A DNA stretch of 64,000 bases, from contig NZ_CP082275.1 of NCBI RefSeq assembly GCF_023746615.1, positions 2,356,001 through 2,420,000 of the forward strand. The letters are read 5' to 3'. The DNA comes from Grimontia kaedaensis. Lineage in GTDB: Bacteria > Pseudomonadota > Gammaproteobacteria > Enterobacterales > Vibrionaceae. The notes beneath the pieces were generated by a model that saw only the letters and a list, made by a program, of their open reading frames with translations, searched no databases and was not told where the DNA came from. Below, in pieces: positions 52,271-62,253 of the stretch; position 1 is the first letter of the stretch; each line of letters opens with the position of its first letter. The translations under genes and the position numbers were made by a program.

Positions 52271-55200
52271 ATGTCTATCAAAGAACAAAGTCTGTCCAGC
52301 GGGGGAGCGTTTTCACTGACGTTTAGCACTGCCACCAACAACCTTACTGACCTCATTGATACCACAACAACATTTACCGAACTTGTCGGCTCAGAAAACA
52401 ACGACGTCCTCTACGGTGTTGAAGGTAATAATCGCATTTACGGACTCGGCGGAAATGACACGCTTTATGGTCATGATAACAACGATGAGCTTTATGGTGG
52501 CCGTGGGTTCGATTCTCTCTACGGGGGCGATGGAGATGATGAGCTGTTCGGTGAGGAAGACGGAGACAGAATACGTGGTGGTGCCGGCCAAGATAAGCTC
52601 GATGGTGGTGAAGGCAATGATACCCTCTATGGCGATGAAGGAAACGACTTCCTGAGTGGCGGTGCGGACGACGACACACTCTATGGAGGCGATGGTGAAG
52701 ACGTGCTCCGCGGTAATCAGGGCAACAGAGATAGGCTTTACGGAGAGGCTGGAGACGACATTCTTATTGACGAGGATGGAGGCACCCTTTCTGGTGGTGA
52801 TGGTAACGATACTCTGACTGTCCACGGGAGCTCTACCCTGGCTGGAGATAACGATAACGATACCCTTAATGGCAGCAGCGCAAACGATACACTCAGCGGC
52901 GGCGGTGATCATGATGTCCTGAACGGCGGTGATGGTAACGATACCCTCTATGGCGGCGATTGGCGCTTATCTGGTAGCTACACAAATCCCGCTCACGACG
53001 ATGGTGACGACATCCTAAACGGTGGAGCTGGTGACGATACCTTATATGGTGACTACCAAGTTAGTACACATGACAGCGCCACAGGTGACGACACCCTTGA
53101 TGGTGGAGACGGCGACGACATTCTGTATGGTGATTTTCGTTTCAACAATTTCAACAGTATTGGAGGCGACGACACCCTTTCCGGTGGAGCCGGGGACGAC
53201 TATCTAAATGGTGGCGATGGGCAGGATATCGCCATGGGTGGTGATGGCAACGACGTGGTTTACAGCTCCGAAACAGCAATTGGCGGTAGCGGAAATGACA
53301 GAATCTATGGCGATTCAGGTTCATCTGATATTCTCATTGGCGGTGCTGGTGATGACTGGGTGGAAGGCTATGGAAATGATGTCGTCAGAGGAGGCAGTGG
53401 CAATGACGTATTAACAAGTCTTGGCAACAAAGATACGCTATTAGGCGGTGAGGGAAATGATATCCTCCATGTTGTTGGCAGCTTAGGCAATGGCGCTGTC
53501 CTGTTTGCTGGATCTGGTGACGACATCCTGTCCGGCAATGCCAATAACCAATGGTTTCATGGCGGCGCAGGCTCTGACACTTTCCACTTCGGGGCTTCCT
53601 TGTTTTTTGACCTCACTAAAGGTGAGAATGCCGTCCCCTCCTATTTCACAGGGCATGACAAAATAGCGGACTTCGAAATCGGTATTGATACCATCGCCAT
53701 CGACAATGCGATCGCTTCCGGCTTTGATGATCTTGTTCTGGAACAAGTGGGTTCAAAAACTGTCATCTACCTTTCCAACGTCTCCACCATTACCCTCAAC
53801 AATGTAGATGCATCCTTATTAACCGCAGAAGACTTTTCATTCACAAACACATCAACATTCAATGACACCCTGGGCACTTGGGCATCTCATATTGAAAGTT
53901 TCTGGCACTATGGCGGCGACATCAATACGAATTCTTGGGTTTTTGGCGGTGAAAGCAACGACGTTATCAACGCGCGCCACTACATAGATGGTGGCGCAGG
54001 GAGTGACACGTTAATCAGCAGCGGTGAAAAAGAGATTCTAGTGGGTGGTCAGGGCTCTGATACATTCGAACTCCAGTTCGGGTCGCGTGGCATCACGACG
54101 ATTAAGGACTTTAACGTCAACGAAGATCAGTTGATATTTGAGGCCTTTATCAGTTATTCCAGGTTTAATTACTCAGAGAGACCGAGCCTGACTTTCTCGC
54201 CATCAAGTTTCGCACCCACCGCCTATGAAAATGGTACTGTCCTTAAGATGGATCTCGGCTTTGAAATCTATTTAGAGGGCGTCGACCCGGACTCAATATC
54301 TTTAGATGACATCACACTTCGTCTCCGAGCTGCATCCGACGGTATTGGAAATACGCTCATCGGAGGCAACGGCGATGACTCTCTTGATGGCAACTCCGGC
54401 AGCGATACTCTCGAAGGCCGCGGCGGTAATGACACCCTGATTGGAGGCGGCGGTCATGACGCACTGTTCGGCGGCGAAGGCAATGACGAGCTGTTTGGTG
54501 ATGGTGGTAACGACGGCCTAGAAGGTGGTCAAGGAGATGACAGGATTCACGGTGGGGAGGGAGAGAATAAGCTCTCCGGTGGTGAAGGGGCTGACACTTT
54601 TATAATCGGTAATTTCAGCACAGAGTTTGCGGGCTGGGACAGTTACGACTGGAACTCTTACAATAACTACAGATATGAAGATACCATCACAGACTTTGAG
54701 GTAGCTGTTGACTCCCTAAAGGTTACCCATTTATTGGATGACAACACTATCCAATACCTCGCTAACGATGACAACATCTTCAGAGCGAGTGATTTGATTA
54801 AGCAAGTAGGCAATAACGTTGTGGTTCAAGGCTCATTAACTGCCAGCTCCACCCTTCAAAATGTTCAGCTCGATGACATTTCGGATGAGCAGGTTTCCTT
54901 CACTTTAATTGGCAGAAACTCCGCCAATCATATCGTCGGCGGCGCCAGTGATGACGCCCTGTTTGGACGTAAGGGCAACGATATATTGGAAGGAGGCGAC
55001 GGAGATGACTGGCTGCAAGGCGATGAAGGTTACGATACGCTCACTGGCGGACAAGGTGCAGACATATTTGTGCTAAGCGATGAACGTCAAAATTACAACA
55101 GCAGCGTTGAAACAGATACCATCACCGATTTTGAAATTGGTATCGATAAGATAGCATTCAATGACTACTCCTATCTCTCAATGAATTTTGACGATTTCAT

Positions 55201-55360
55201 CATCACACAGCAAGGCGACGACACCTTGGTTCAGATGATCCACAAATTCGACTTTGGCGGAGAGACGGAATATGTTGATGATAACGTCAATGTGCTGCTG
55301 AAAAACATTAACGCTGAAGACATCAGCGCTGCTGATTTTGATTTCTTCTATCTGTCTTGA
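52271..55360 (+). CDS. Large RTX-repeat protein with multiple repeat blocks
   Basis: A 1029-residue RTX protein. The start at 52271 has GGAG six bases upstream; the frame further upstream opens with TTG and is rejected. A short N-terminal segment (about 1-35, TTTTFTELVGSENNDV boundary) leads to a long RTX block (about 40-430), then non-repeat segments of the KIADFEIGIDTIAIDN kind (about 445-520, 590-670), a second RTX block (about 690-775), another IxDFEV segment, and a third short RTX block (about 895-945) with the C-terminal part (TDTITDFEIGIDKIAFND). It thus looks like three tandem RTX-plus-C-cap units. No enzyme or toxin domain. The last part probably carries the type I secretion signal. 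Confidence 0.88.
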   Translation: MSIKEQSLSSGGAFSLTFSTATNNLTDLIDTTTTFTELVGSENNDVLYGVEGNNRIYGLGGNDTLYGHDNNDELYGGRGFDSLYGGDGDDELFGEEDGDRIRGGAGQDKLDGGEGNDTLYGDEGNDFLSGGADDDTLYGGDGEDVLRGNQGNRDRLYGEAGDDILIDEDGGTLSGGDGNDTLTVHGSSTLAGDNDNDTLNGSSANDTLSGGGDHDVLNGGDGNDTLYGGDWRLSGSYTNPAHDDGDDILNGGAGDDTLYGDYQVSTHDSATGDDTLDGGDGDDILYGDFRFNNFNSIGGDDTLSGGAGDDYLNGGDGQDIAMGGDGNDVVYSSETAIGGSGNDRIYGDSGSSDILIGGAGDDWVEGYGNDVVRGGSGNDVLTSLGNKDTLLGGEGNDILHVVGSLGNGAVLFAGSGDDILSGNANNQWFHGGAGSDTFHFGASLFFDLTKGENAVPSYFTGHDKIADFEIGIDTIAIDNAIASGFDDLVLEQVGSKTVIYLSNVSTITLNNVDASLLTAEDFSFTNTSTFNDTLGTWASHIESFWHYGGDINTNSWVFGGESNDVINARHYIDGGAGSDTLISSGEKEILVGGQGSDTFELQFGSRGITTIKDFNVNEDQLIFEAFISYSRFNYSERPSLTFSPSSFAPTAYENGTVLKMDLGFEIYLEGVDPDSISLDDITLRLRAASDGIGNTLIGGNGDDSLDGNSGSDTLEGRGGNDTLIGGGGHDALFGGEGNDELFGDGGNDGLEGGQGDDRIHGGEGENKLSGGEGADTFIIGNFSTEFAGWDSYDWNSYNNYRYEDTITDFEVAVDSLKVTHLLDDNTIQYLANDDNIFRASDLIKQVGNNVVVQGSLTASSTLQNVQLDDISDEQVSFTLIGRNSANHIVGGASDDALFGRKGNDILEGGDGDDWLQGDEGYDTLTGGQGADIFVLSDERQNYNSSVETDTITDFEIGIDKIAFNDYSYLSMNFDDFIITQQGDDTLVQMIHKFDFGGETEYVDDNVNVLLKNINAEDISAADFDFFYLS

Positions 55361-55380
55361 TGTTTCACTTTATTGTTCTG

Positions 55381-55405
55381 AAAACAGCGCCGATTGGCGC
55401 TGTTT
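55381..55405 (+). terminator. Terminator after large RTX gene
   Basis: Perfect stem AAAACAGCGCC/GGCGCTGTTTT with a GATT loop and T-run. Confidence 0.9.
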
Positions 55406-55560
55406 TTCCAACTTAGACTTCAAAAAATCTTACACCGTGTATCAAAACTAAGCCATTCAAGCTGATGGGCATTTAGTAGCATCAATTTAGACAAGGGAAT
55501 TCTAATAAAAGCTCATTGGTTAGCAAGAAAGTCTCACCAGAATCATGGAAGTTGGCAGTC

Positions 55561-57381
55561 ATGAAAAATCTAGTTTTAACTCTATTCTCTGTTTTGCTGG
55601 TAGTTAGTTGTGGTGGAGGTTCTGGTTCAGGAGGGGGAGCAGATAATAACGGTTCAAATTCAGGTATTTTACCTCTTCAATCAGAAATCGATCTATATGT
55701 AACAACTGAGAACCGATATGCCTCCTTTAATCTACCAATAGAAGTATCAATACCTGAATCTACAAGTGAAGTTTATTTGTACGTCGGAAGCAACCTTGGT
55801 TCTTCATCAGGAATTAGCAACTTATCACTATCAATTTTCCTTGGAGGAGAGTCTAACGTTAGCTTTGACTACTACTTGCCTGAGTCAAATCCTGGAGGCG
55901 ATTACAAGGAAGTGCTCACACTGTACTTTTGTTATGATGAGAACTGTAACAGCACGATAGAAGGTTCTCCTTTCGACATTACTCTCAATGTGAACACGAC
56001 GCTCCCTACCATCTCAAATAGTACAATACGCTCGTATACCGTGAAACGGAGAATCGATGACCCAACTGAGATGGTATTTGATATAATAATACCGATAGAA
56101 AATTCTCACAGAAGCTCAAACTCCTATGTGGAATTTTCTGGAGATGCTTCATTTTCAGTGATCCAGTGTCCTTTCAACTCTGACAGGACTGAAGCAACAT
56201 GTCCTGTTACTATCGAAAGCCTAAATACAATGTCTTACTATACGATGGATCAGGGGTATACTTTATCAGTTAACCTATGTTATGCCGATTACTGCTTTGG
56301 CTCAAATTCGGACAATATATTAATTTCGGTGATGTTCGAGAGTGAACAGCTTTCAACAATTAGCTCAGAACTCCCAAAAACGTTGGTTGGCCGATATGAT
56401 GAAGACAACCATTTAACATACAGTCGATTTTACAACGCCTTTATATATTATGGCTCTAGTTCTGAAACCAATAGAAACCTAATGATAAAGCCAGTTAATG
56501 GTGGTGAGACGATAATAATACCGTTACGACCCTCTATTTTCGAAAAACTCGGAAAGATTCATGTCGATGATGGCTCAGGTCAAATATTTTACCTGAGATC
56601 ATCTGACGACCGAAGCGCACTTTATAAGCTGACTCCTGATCTAAATTCACCACAAGAGTCTATTACAATAGAGTATATCAACAGTGTTCCTTCACCAAGT
56701 GATGCGTTATTTAAAAATGACAGCTTGTTTTTATCTTACACCAATCAATCGTATAGCGATTCACATCTGACAGAAATAAAAATATCAACTGGTAATGAGA
56801 TAAAAAGGAACTCTGAGATATCGACATCGGAAGTTAGAAGGATTAGTTTGACGAGCCTTGATGGAAATATATTTTCAGGTATAACCGAGTCACGTAAGAA
56901 CACCATAGTCAGGTTCCGAGAGGGAAATATAGAGGAACAAGACATCAACAGTATAGAATATCCTTATTCCTATGAATGCAATGAGATTTTGTCTACTGAA
57001 GATATCATACTAAATAGATGCGGAAGAAGATTTGAAAAAGACTCTAGTAACAATGATATCATGGTTGAAATAGAACCAATCCCACGCCCAAGTTGGTTTG
57101 ATCACGAAAATGAAGAAGAAAATCGATTCTTGGTGTCAGCTTTAAAAATGGATTTTGGAAATTATATCTATGTTGAACGGAGCAGGAAAGATTGTGTAGA
57201 TGACTGTGTTAATTATCTAACTATAGCGAACAAGGATAACTCTGAAATCCAAGAGTTTTTTCTCCCTAGCAGTCTATCAATTGCTTCAGGGCTACATGTT
57301 GACAAAGATGGGAGCCTATGGGTATCGGGCAAGTCAAGTCTAGGCTATCTCGTTGCTCAAAAGGTAATGCTGCCGCAGTAA
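55561..57381 (+). CDS. Hypothetical lipoprotein, low-GC, beta-rich
   Basis: A 606-residue predicted lipoprotein that I do not recognise. The ATG at 55561 opens a signal peptide ending LLVVSC, followed by a Gly/Ser linker (GGGSGSGGGADNNGSNSG). The body is Ser/Asn/Tyr-rich and beta-strand-like. The first half (about 50-270) has repeating strands and paired Cys as in an Ig-like or beta-sandwich fold; the second (about 290-606) contains blade-like units (GQIFYLRSSDDRSALYKL, LHVDKDGSLWVSGKSSLGYL), suggesting a propeller. Base composition is clearly more AT-rich than the flanking genes, which suggests acquisition. It may be an outer-membrane surface protein. Confidence 0.7.
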   Translation: MKNLVLTLFSVLLVVSCGGGSGSGGGADNNGSNSGILPLQSEIDLYVTTENRYASFNLPIEVSIPESTSEVYLYVGSNLGSSSGISNLSLSIFLGGESNVSFDYYLPESNPGGDYKEVLTLYFCYDENCNSTIEGSPFDITLNVNTTLPTISNSTIRSYTVKRRIDDPTEMVFDIIIPIENSHRSSNSYVEFSGDASFSVIQCPFNSDRTEATCPVTIESLNTMSYYTMDQGYTLSVNLCYADYCFGSNSDNILISVMFESEQLSTISSELPKTLVGRYDEDNHLTYSRFYNAFIYYGSSSETNRNLMIKPVNGGETIIIPLRPSIFEKLGKIHVDDGSGQIFYLRSSDDRSALYKLTPDLNSPQESITIEYINSVPSPSDALFKNDSLFLSYTNQSYSDSHLTEIKISTGNEIKRNSEISTSEVRRISLTSLDGNIFSGITESRKNTIVRFREGNIEEQDINSIEYPYSYECNEILSTEDIILNRCGRRFEKDSSNNDIMVEIEPIPRPSWFDHENEEENRFLVSALKMDFGNYIYVERSRKDCVDDCVNYLTIANKDNSEIQEFFLPSSLSIASGLHVDKDGSLWVSGKSSLGYLVAQKVMLPQ

Positions 57382-57664
57382 ACCAAAAGCTTAAAACTAA
57401 CAAACAACTATGTCGCTGTTAGCGTTTTATTTGAGGCTCGAGATGAGCCTCAAGCCTCGACATTTTTCACATAATCTTTGCCAATTAACAAACCAAGCGA
57501 GCCTAAATCTATAATACAGCAGTAGTTGACAGTTTTTGGGAGTACTAGTTATCCAATAAAATAGAGGTTTATGACCAAGGGTTAGGGAGAAGGCTCAATG
57601 AAAAAGCCAAAGTGTTGAACAAAGCGATACTTCTGCACCGCTTTGTCTAGGTAAAACCGAAAAG

Positions 57665-58825
57665 CTAGGGCGCAATCTGCCCTCGAATTTCACCACTTCC
57701 AACCGCAGGTGTATGCACATTCACATAGTGCCCGCCTGACTGAAACATCGCTTTTTGTTCGTCGGTCAAGGTGGTATCTAATGGCGTTTGCCACACGTTA
57801 GGGTCATCCACGCTTTGTTCCAAGACAACCACAACGCCGCCATTGGTGCCAGTGATACCTTGGTGGATATGTGCCGCCACTGCATCTTCAACACCTCGGG
57901 TAACCAATCTTAAATCCAGGTGACCGTTTACATCATTCAGCAAGGCATAACCATCACCGCTCGCGTCTGTCGTAACAGGCGGAACTTCCTGATCACCCGA
58001 CAGTGGGAAAGTGTAAATGGAATAGTCAGGCGAGAAAATCTGCCCACGGATTTCGCCGGGTGGGTTCGCTGGCGTGTGGAAATTGGTGTAAAAGGCGCCT
58101 GAAAGCATGTCTTCAAACGTTTCTGCGCTTAGTGACGTGTCTTCAGGCGCCGTCCACACATTGGGATCCTCCGCGTTTTGATCCAACACCACCAGCACGC
58201 CGCCATTGCTGCCAACGCGACCAGTATGGATATGGGCTGCGACTGCATCTTCAATGCCCTGCGAATTCACCCTTAGATTCAGCGTTTCTTCGACGCTATT
58301 GTAAGCCAGATACCCTTGTCCACTGGCATCAGTCGCTACAGACGGCACCTGTTGGCTGCCATCCGCTTTGAAGGAGAGAATAGTGATAGTCTTCGGCACA
58401 ATTTGCGCGCGCACTTCGCCGGAAGGCACCGCTTCGGTGTGAACATTGATGTACCAATCGCCGTTCTTCAGCGCTTCCATTTCGGCATAGCTTAAGCCGT
58501 TCTCACGAACCACTAAATAGCGCTTTTCACCGTGTTTCCATTTGTGCTTTTTAGGCGCTTCAAAGGTGTATTCCACACCGCCAGTTTCCCCTATTCCGCC
58601 GTTGTGAATATGGGCAAACTTAAAACCTTCGATACCATCGATATACAGCCTGGCCCGAAGCTTTTTACGTTTTTCATCAAGCTGAACACGCGCCTTTGTC
58701 GACAGCTCTGAATCATTGAGTGGCACTGCCTGGCTGCCACTCAAGGTTAAGTGATACGTTTGCGTTGCCTCAAATCCACACGCTGACAACAGAAACACTG
58801 CCATCAACACCACTAGCTTTTTCAT
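57665..58825 (-). CDS. Lipoprotein with three CHRD domains
   Basis: A 386-residue lipoprotein (lipobox LLSAC) made of three consecutive CHRD (chordin-like) domains of about 115 residues each. Each domain repeats the pattern of a xxLSGsQxVP start, AAHIHxGxxGxxGGV in the middle and VHTPAxPxGEIRGQI at the end. The second and third are closest to each other; the first is divergent (AHIHNGGIGETGGVEY, VHTEAVPSGEVRAQI). CHRD domains occur in bacterial extracytoplasmic proteins without known enzymatic role. It stands alone, followed by a weak hairpin (57619-57646). Confidence 0.88.
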   Translation of the reverse strand: MKKLVVLMAVFLLSACGFEATQTYHLTLSGSQAVPLNDSELSTKARVQLDEKRKKLRARLYIDGIEGFKFAHIHNGGIGETGGVEYTFEAPKKHKWKHGEKRYLVVRENGLSYAEMEALKNGDWYINVHTEAVPSGEVRAQIVPKTITILSFKADGSQQVPSVATDASGQGYLAYNSVEETLNLRVNSQGIEDAVAAHIHTGRVGSNGGVLVVLDQNAEDPNVWTAPEDTSLSAETFEDMLSGAFYTNFHTPANPPGEIRGQIFSPDYSIYTFPLSGDQEVPPVTTDASGDGYALLNDVNGHLDLRLVTRGVEDAVAAHIHQGITGTNGGVVVVLEQSVDDPNVWQTPLDTTLTDEQKAMFQSGGHYVNVHTPAVGSGEIRGQIAP

Positions 58826-59030
58826 CCTAAAATCCTCTTTTGTCCTAAATGATCAGGTTTCTTCTTTCACCTGTTTTCTGAAGACGAAGATAGGATTCGG
58901 GTAGATGCAGCGATTTGCACCATGCCCCTCAAAGCATTAGTGAATAGTCAGGAGTGAAATGTAAAACGCGTTATCGAGACAATAGTCTCTAAAGGTTTAT
59001 TGCAGAGGAGAGCGCTAAAATCATGTCTGG

Positions 59031-59660
59031 TCAGTCTCCCCCGCCACCACAGCCACCACCATCTCCTGAGCAACCCATTCCACCCCCGCAGCCAGAAGAA
59101 CAGCCAATGTGACTGGCACAGTAGGTATTTGAGTTGCTCTTCTGGCAGTCGAGCGAGTACTTAAAGCCATCGTCAATATTTAGCCTTGAGTCTATGTCGA
59201 AAAGGAGCGGAAGCTTTGATGGGTTCGCGGAATTGATACCTTCACGAGCGCAAGATAATCGCCATGCCCGTTTAATACCGTCCAAAGCCATCGTTGGTGT
59301 CACCATCGCTTCGGTGGGCGTATGGTGCAGAAACCGGTCAAATGCTTTGTCACAAAATCCTTTGTATTCTCTAGTGAACAAAATGAACTCATGCCAAGCG
59401 ACATCCACAACCTGTGAAGGCATCGCGACCATGCGTTTATTACCCTCATGACAAAGAAAGAAATATTCTTTCAAACCATCGATAACTAGGGATAGATTTT
59501 CATCAGTCAGGTGGGGATAACGCTGGTGAACCTTTGTTTTGATCGCTTTGTTGAAACGGTATGTGCCAATGAATACCCGCTGTGCCTTTCGCTTTTGGTA
59601 CCGTGAAACGTAGAAAAGTACCACAACTAAAAAAACGCACCCTATGTACCAGATTTCCAT
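59031..59660 (-). CDS. Membrane-anchored glycine-rich protein with Gly/Cys tail
   Basis: A 209-residue protein. The ATG at 59660 lies 6 bases after GGAG; an upstream TTG is rejected. A single N-terminal helix (about 3-20) anchors it. The central domain has YFFLCHEGNKRMVAMPSQVVDVAWHEFILFTREYKGFCDKAF and RFLHHTP, typical of the glycine-rich-domain family found in bacteria and plants (GRDP-like). It ends in a Gly/Cys/Ser tail with six cysteines in 24 residues (GCSSGCGGGMGCSG). The function is unknown; the tail could bind metal or be a disulphide cluster. Confidence 0.8.
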   Translation of the reverse strand: MEIWYIGCVFLVVVLFYVSRYQKRKAQRVFIGTYRFNKAIKTKVHQRYPHLTDENLSLVIDGLKEYFFLCHEGNKRMVAMPSQVVDVAWHEFILFTREYKGFCDKAFDRFLHHTPTEAMVTPTMALDGIKRAWRLSCAREGINSANPSKLPLLFDIDSRLNIDDGFKYSLDCQKSNSNTYCASHIGCSSGCGGGMGCSGDGGGCGGGGD

Positions 59661-59765
59661 ATCACACTCCAATCCCTTTTGTTGGCTACGCTAACGGAAT
59701 ACAAAGGCAGTTAAAATGGGCGAATTCTCAAAACTAAGTGAAAATCATAACTATCAACGAGAATA

Positions 59766-59999
59766 ATGAACGTGGAAGTAGAGAGGTTTCAGCCTAAAGT
59801 TCAAGCCGACGACTTGGGAACCAAGCTCACAAGATATGAACGTAAACTCATACACATTCCCCCAAGTTCGTACACAAATGAAGCGTTAAAGGCACTGCCT
59901 ATTAAAAAGATAGGAAGAAACAATCATATTTTGGGGAAAATGCTGGTATTTTATTGGCCTCACGACCTTGGGCACGTTTCTCCATTCGAGACTGATTAA
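59766..59999 (+). CDS. Possible 77-residue hypothetical protein before zwf
   Basis: A short frame with a mediocre ribosome site (GAGAATA), ending 23 bases before zwf. It encodes a basic, soluble peptide of no known family. It may be real or a chance frame in the zwf leader. Confidence 0.3.
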   Translation: MNVEVERFQPKVQADDLGTKLTRYERKLIHIPPSSYTNEALKALPIKKIGRNNHILGKMLVFYWPHDLGHVSPFETD

Positions 60000-60022
60000 T
60001 CGCCCATCGCAGGGAAATCCAA

Positions 60023-61519
60023 ATGGCGAAAGAAAACAACAATATTGTGATTTTTGGTGCGTCAGGTGATCTTGCTAAGCGCAAGCTGATCCCGGCACTC
60101 TATCATCTTTATGCAAATGGCATGATGCCAGAGAACTTTACGATTCTTGGCGTTAGCCGCACCGACTACTCTGACGACGCTTTCCGCGACAAACTCGCCG
60201 CGTTTTTAAGAGAAAATGAGAAGGTGGATGAAGCCGTTCTCGCGCGTTTTAGCCAACACCTATACTACCTTCCTATCAATCCTGCTGAGTCCAGCGAATA
60301 CAGCAAACTGGTTACCCGTCTGGACGAGCTGAGCGAAAAACACCACACCGGCAACAACAATCTCTACTATCTGGCGACGCCGCCAAGCCTTTATGGCGTC
60401 ATTCCAGAGTGTCTGGCAGACCACAATTTGCACGACCAATCCAACGGCTGGAAACGCCTGATTGTTGAAAAGCCTTTCGGCTATGACACTGCATCTGCAG
60501 AAGAGCTGGATAAGAAACTCCACCGTAATTTCAACGAAAAGCAGCTGTACCACATCGACCACTATCTGGGTAAAGAGACGGTTCAGAACCTGCTGGTATT
60601 CCGCTTCTCTAACGGCATGTTTGAGCCGCTGTGGAACCGCAACTTCATTGATTACGTTGAAATCACGGGCGCTGAGTTCTTAGGTGTAGAAGGTCGTGGC
60701 GGTTACTACGACGGCTCAGGCGCAGTGCGCGACATGCTGCAAAACCACCTGCTTCAGGTACTTGGCATGGTTGCGATGGAGCCACCAGCGGCCATTCGCT
60801 CCGACTCCATTCGAGATGAAGTCACCAAGGTTATGCAGAGCTTCCGTCCACTGAGTGACGATGACCTGAAGAACAATCTGGTGCTTGGTCAGTACACAGG
60901 CTCCAACGTTCGCGGCGAGAAGCTACTAGGCTATCGCGAAGAGCCGGGCGTGGCCGAAGATTCACGTACCGAGACTTACATCGGCTTGAAGATGTTTGTC
61001 GACACCTGGCGCTGGAACGGCGTGCCTTTCTATGTACGTACAGGAAAGCGCTTGCCAACACGTGTGACCGAAGTGGTTATTCACTTCAAGAAAACCCCTC
61101 ACCCAGTGTTTGGTGCCAATGCCCCTGAGAACAAACTCATCATCCGCATTCAGCCAGATGAAGGCATTCTGATGAGCTTCGGCCTGAAAAAACCAGGCGC
61201 TGGCTTTGAAGCCAAAGAAGTCTCAATGGAGTTCCACTACCAGAACCTGCAAGAAGCACAGCTTCTGACCGCCTACGAACGCCTGCTGTTAGATGCAGTG
61301 AAAGGCGACTCGACGCTGTTTGCCCGCTCTGACGCGGTAAAAGCATGTTGGGAGTTTGTTGAACCCATTCTGCGCCATAAGGAAGATCCGGATGTACTGT
61401 TCGGTTATGCCGCAGGCACCTGGGGCCCAGAAAAAGCGGATGCGCTGCTGAAACGCGATGGACGCGAATGGCGCTACCCATGTAAAAACCTAACCAATAC
61501 AGAATATTGCGAGCTGTGA
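60023..61519 (+). CDS. zwf: Glucose-6-phosphate 1-dehydrogenase
   Basis: First enzyme of the oxidative pentose phosphate pathway, converting glucose-6-P to 6-phosphogluconolactone with NADP+. At 498 residues it is full length. The nucleotide motif IFGASGDLAKRKL starts at residue 9 and the active-site stretch YHIDHYLGKETVQN is intact, including the catalytic His. The gene is the first of the zwf-pgl-gnd operon, one base before pgl. Confidence 0.97.
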   Translation: MAKENNNIVIFGASGDLAKRKLIPALYHLYANGMMPENFTILGVSRTDYSDDAFRDKLAAFLRENEKVDEAVLARFSQHLYYLPINPAESSEYSKLVTRLDELSEKHHTGNNNLYYLATPPSLYGVIPECLADHNLHDQSNGWKRLIVEKPFGYDTASAEELDKKLHRNFNEKQLYHIDHYLGKETVQNLLVFRFSNGMFEPLWNRNFIDYVEITGAEFLGVEGRGGYYDGSGAVRDMLQNHLLQVLGMVAMEPPAAIRSDSIRDEVTKVMQSFRPLSDDDLKNNLVLGQYTGSNVRGEKLLGYREEPGVAEDSRTETYIGLKMFVDTWRWNGVPFYVRTGKRLPTRVTEVVIHFKKTPHPVFGANAPENKLIIRIQPDEGILMSFGLKKPGAGFEAKEVSMEFHYQNLQEAQLLTAYERLLLDAVKGDSTLFARSDAVKACWEFVEPILRHKEDPDVLFGYAAGTWGPEKADALLKRDGREWRYPCKNLTNTEYCEL

Positions 61520-61520
61520 A

Positions 61521-62240
61521 ATGAAGGAATTCCGCATTTTAGATACTGCAGACGCCGTAGTGTTAGAACTTGCGTCGTCAATGAAAAGCCTGAGTGAACA
61601 AGGACGTCCCGTTCATATCTCACTCTCTGGTGGCAGAACACCAAAGCTACTGTTCAAACTGCTGGCACAGCCAGAATGGGCTAACAACATTCAATGGCAA
61701 AACCTCCACTTTTGGTGGGGTGACGAGCGCTGTGTGGCACCGGATGATGCTGAAAGCAACTACGGCGAAGCCAACACCCTGCTGTTGAGCCATATCGATA
61801 TCCCTGCTGAGAATATTCATCGCATTCGTGGTGAAGAAGATGCAGAGCAAGAAGCTAAGCGATTGGCTGACGAAATCAAAGCAGAAGTGCCAGAGAAAAA
61901 CGGCTTACCTGCGTTTGACTGGATCTTACTTGGTATAGGAGATGATGGCCATACAGCGTCACTCTTTCCAGGCCAAACTGACTACGACGAATCTAAACTG
62001 ACTGTGGTTGCGGCGCACCCGCAATCAGGACAGCTGCGTGTTTCGAAAAGTGCATGTCTGCTGAACAATGCTGACCGCATCAGCTACCTGGTACTGGGCG
62101 CAGGCAAAGCAGAAATGATTGAAGCAATTCACGGTGAAAACGCCGACGCAAACCTGCCTTATCCGGCAGCGCATATTCAATCAACACATGGCACAACAGA
62201 ATGGTATTTAGATGCTGCTGCCGCGAAGGCATTGGCGTAA
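61521..62240 (+). CDS. pgl: 6-phosphogluconolactonase
   Basis: DevB/SOL-type lactonase of 239 residues: ISLSGGRTPKLLF near the start, FWWGDERCVAPDDAESNYG and LLGIGDDGHTASLFPG are the conserved motifs. It hydrolyses 6-phosphogluconolactone in the cytoplasm. It begins one base after the zwf stop and is followed after 13 bases by gnd. Confidence 0.95.
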   Translation: MKEFRILDTADAVVLELASSMKSLSEQGRPVHISLSGGRTPKLLFKLLAQPEWANNIQWQNLHFWWGDERCVAPDDAESNYGEANTLLLSHIDIPAENIHRIRGEEDAEQEAKRLADEIKAEVPEKNGLPAFDWILLGIGDDGHTASLFPGQTDYDESKLTVVAAHPQSGQLRVSKSACLLNNADRISYLVLGAGKAEMIEAIHGENADANLPYPAAHIQSTHGTTEWYLDAAAAKALA

Positions 62241-62253
62241 GGAGTTTATAGAA

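Noticed and set aside
52055..52288. 77-codon minus-strand frame upstream of the large RTX gene
   Set aside because: The peptide looks moderately protein-like, but it overlaps the RTX start, lacks a ribosome site and matches nothing known; it may be chance.
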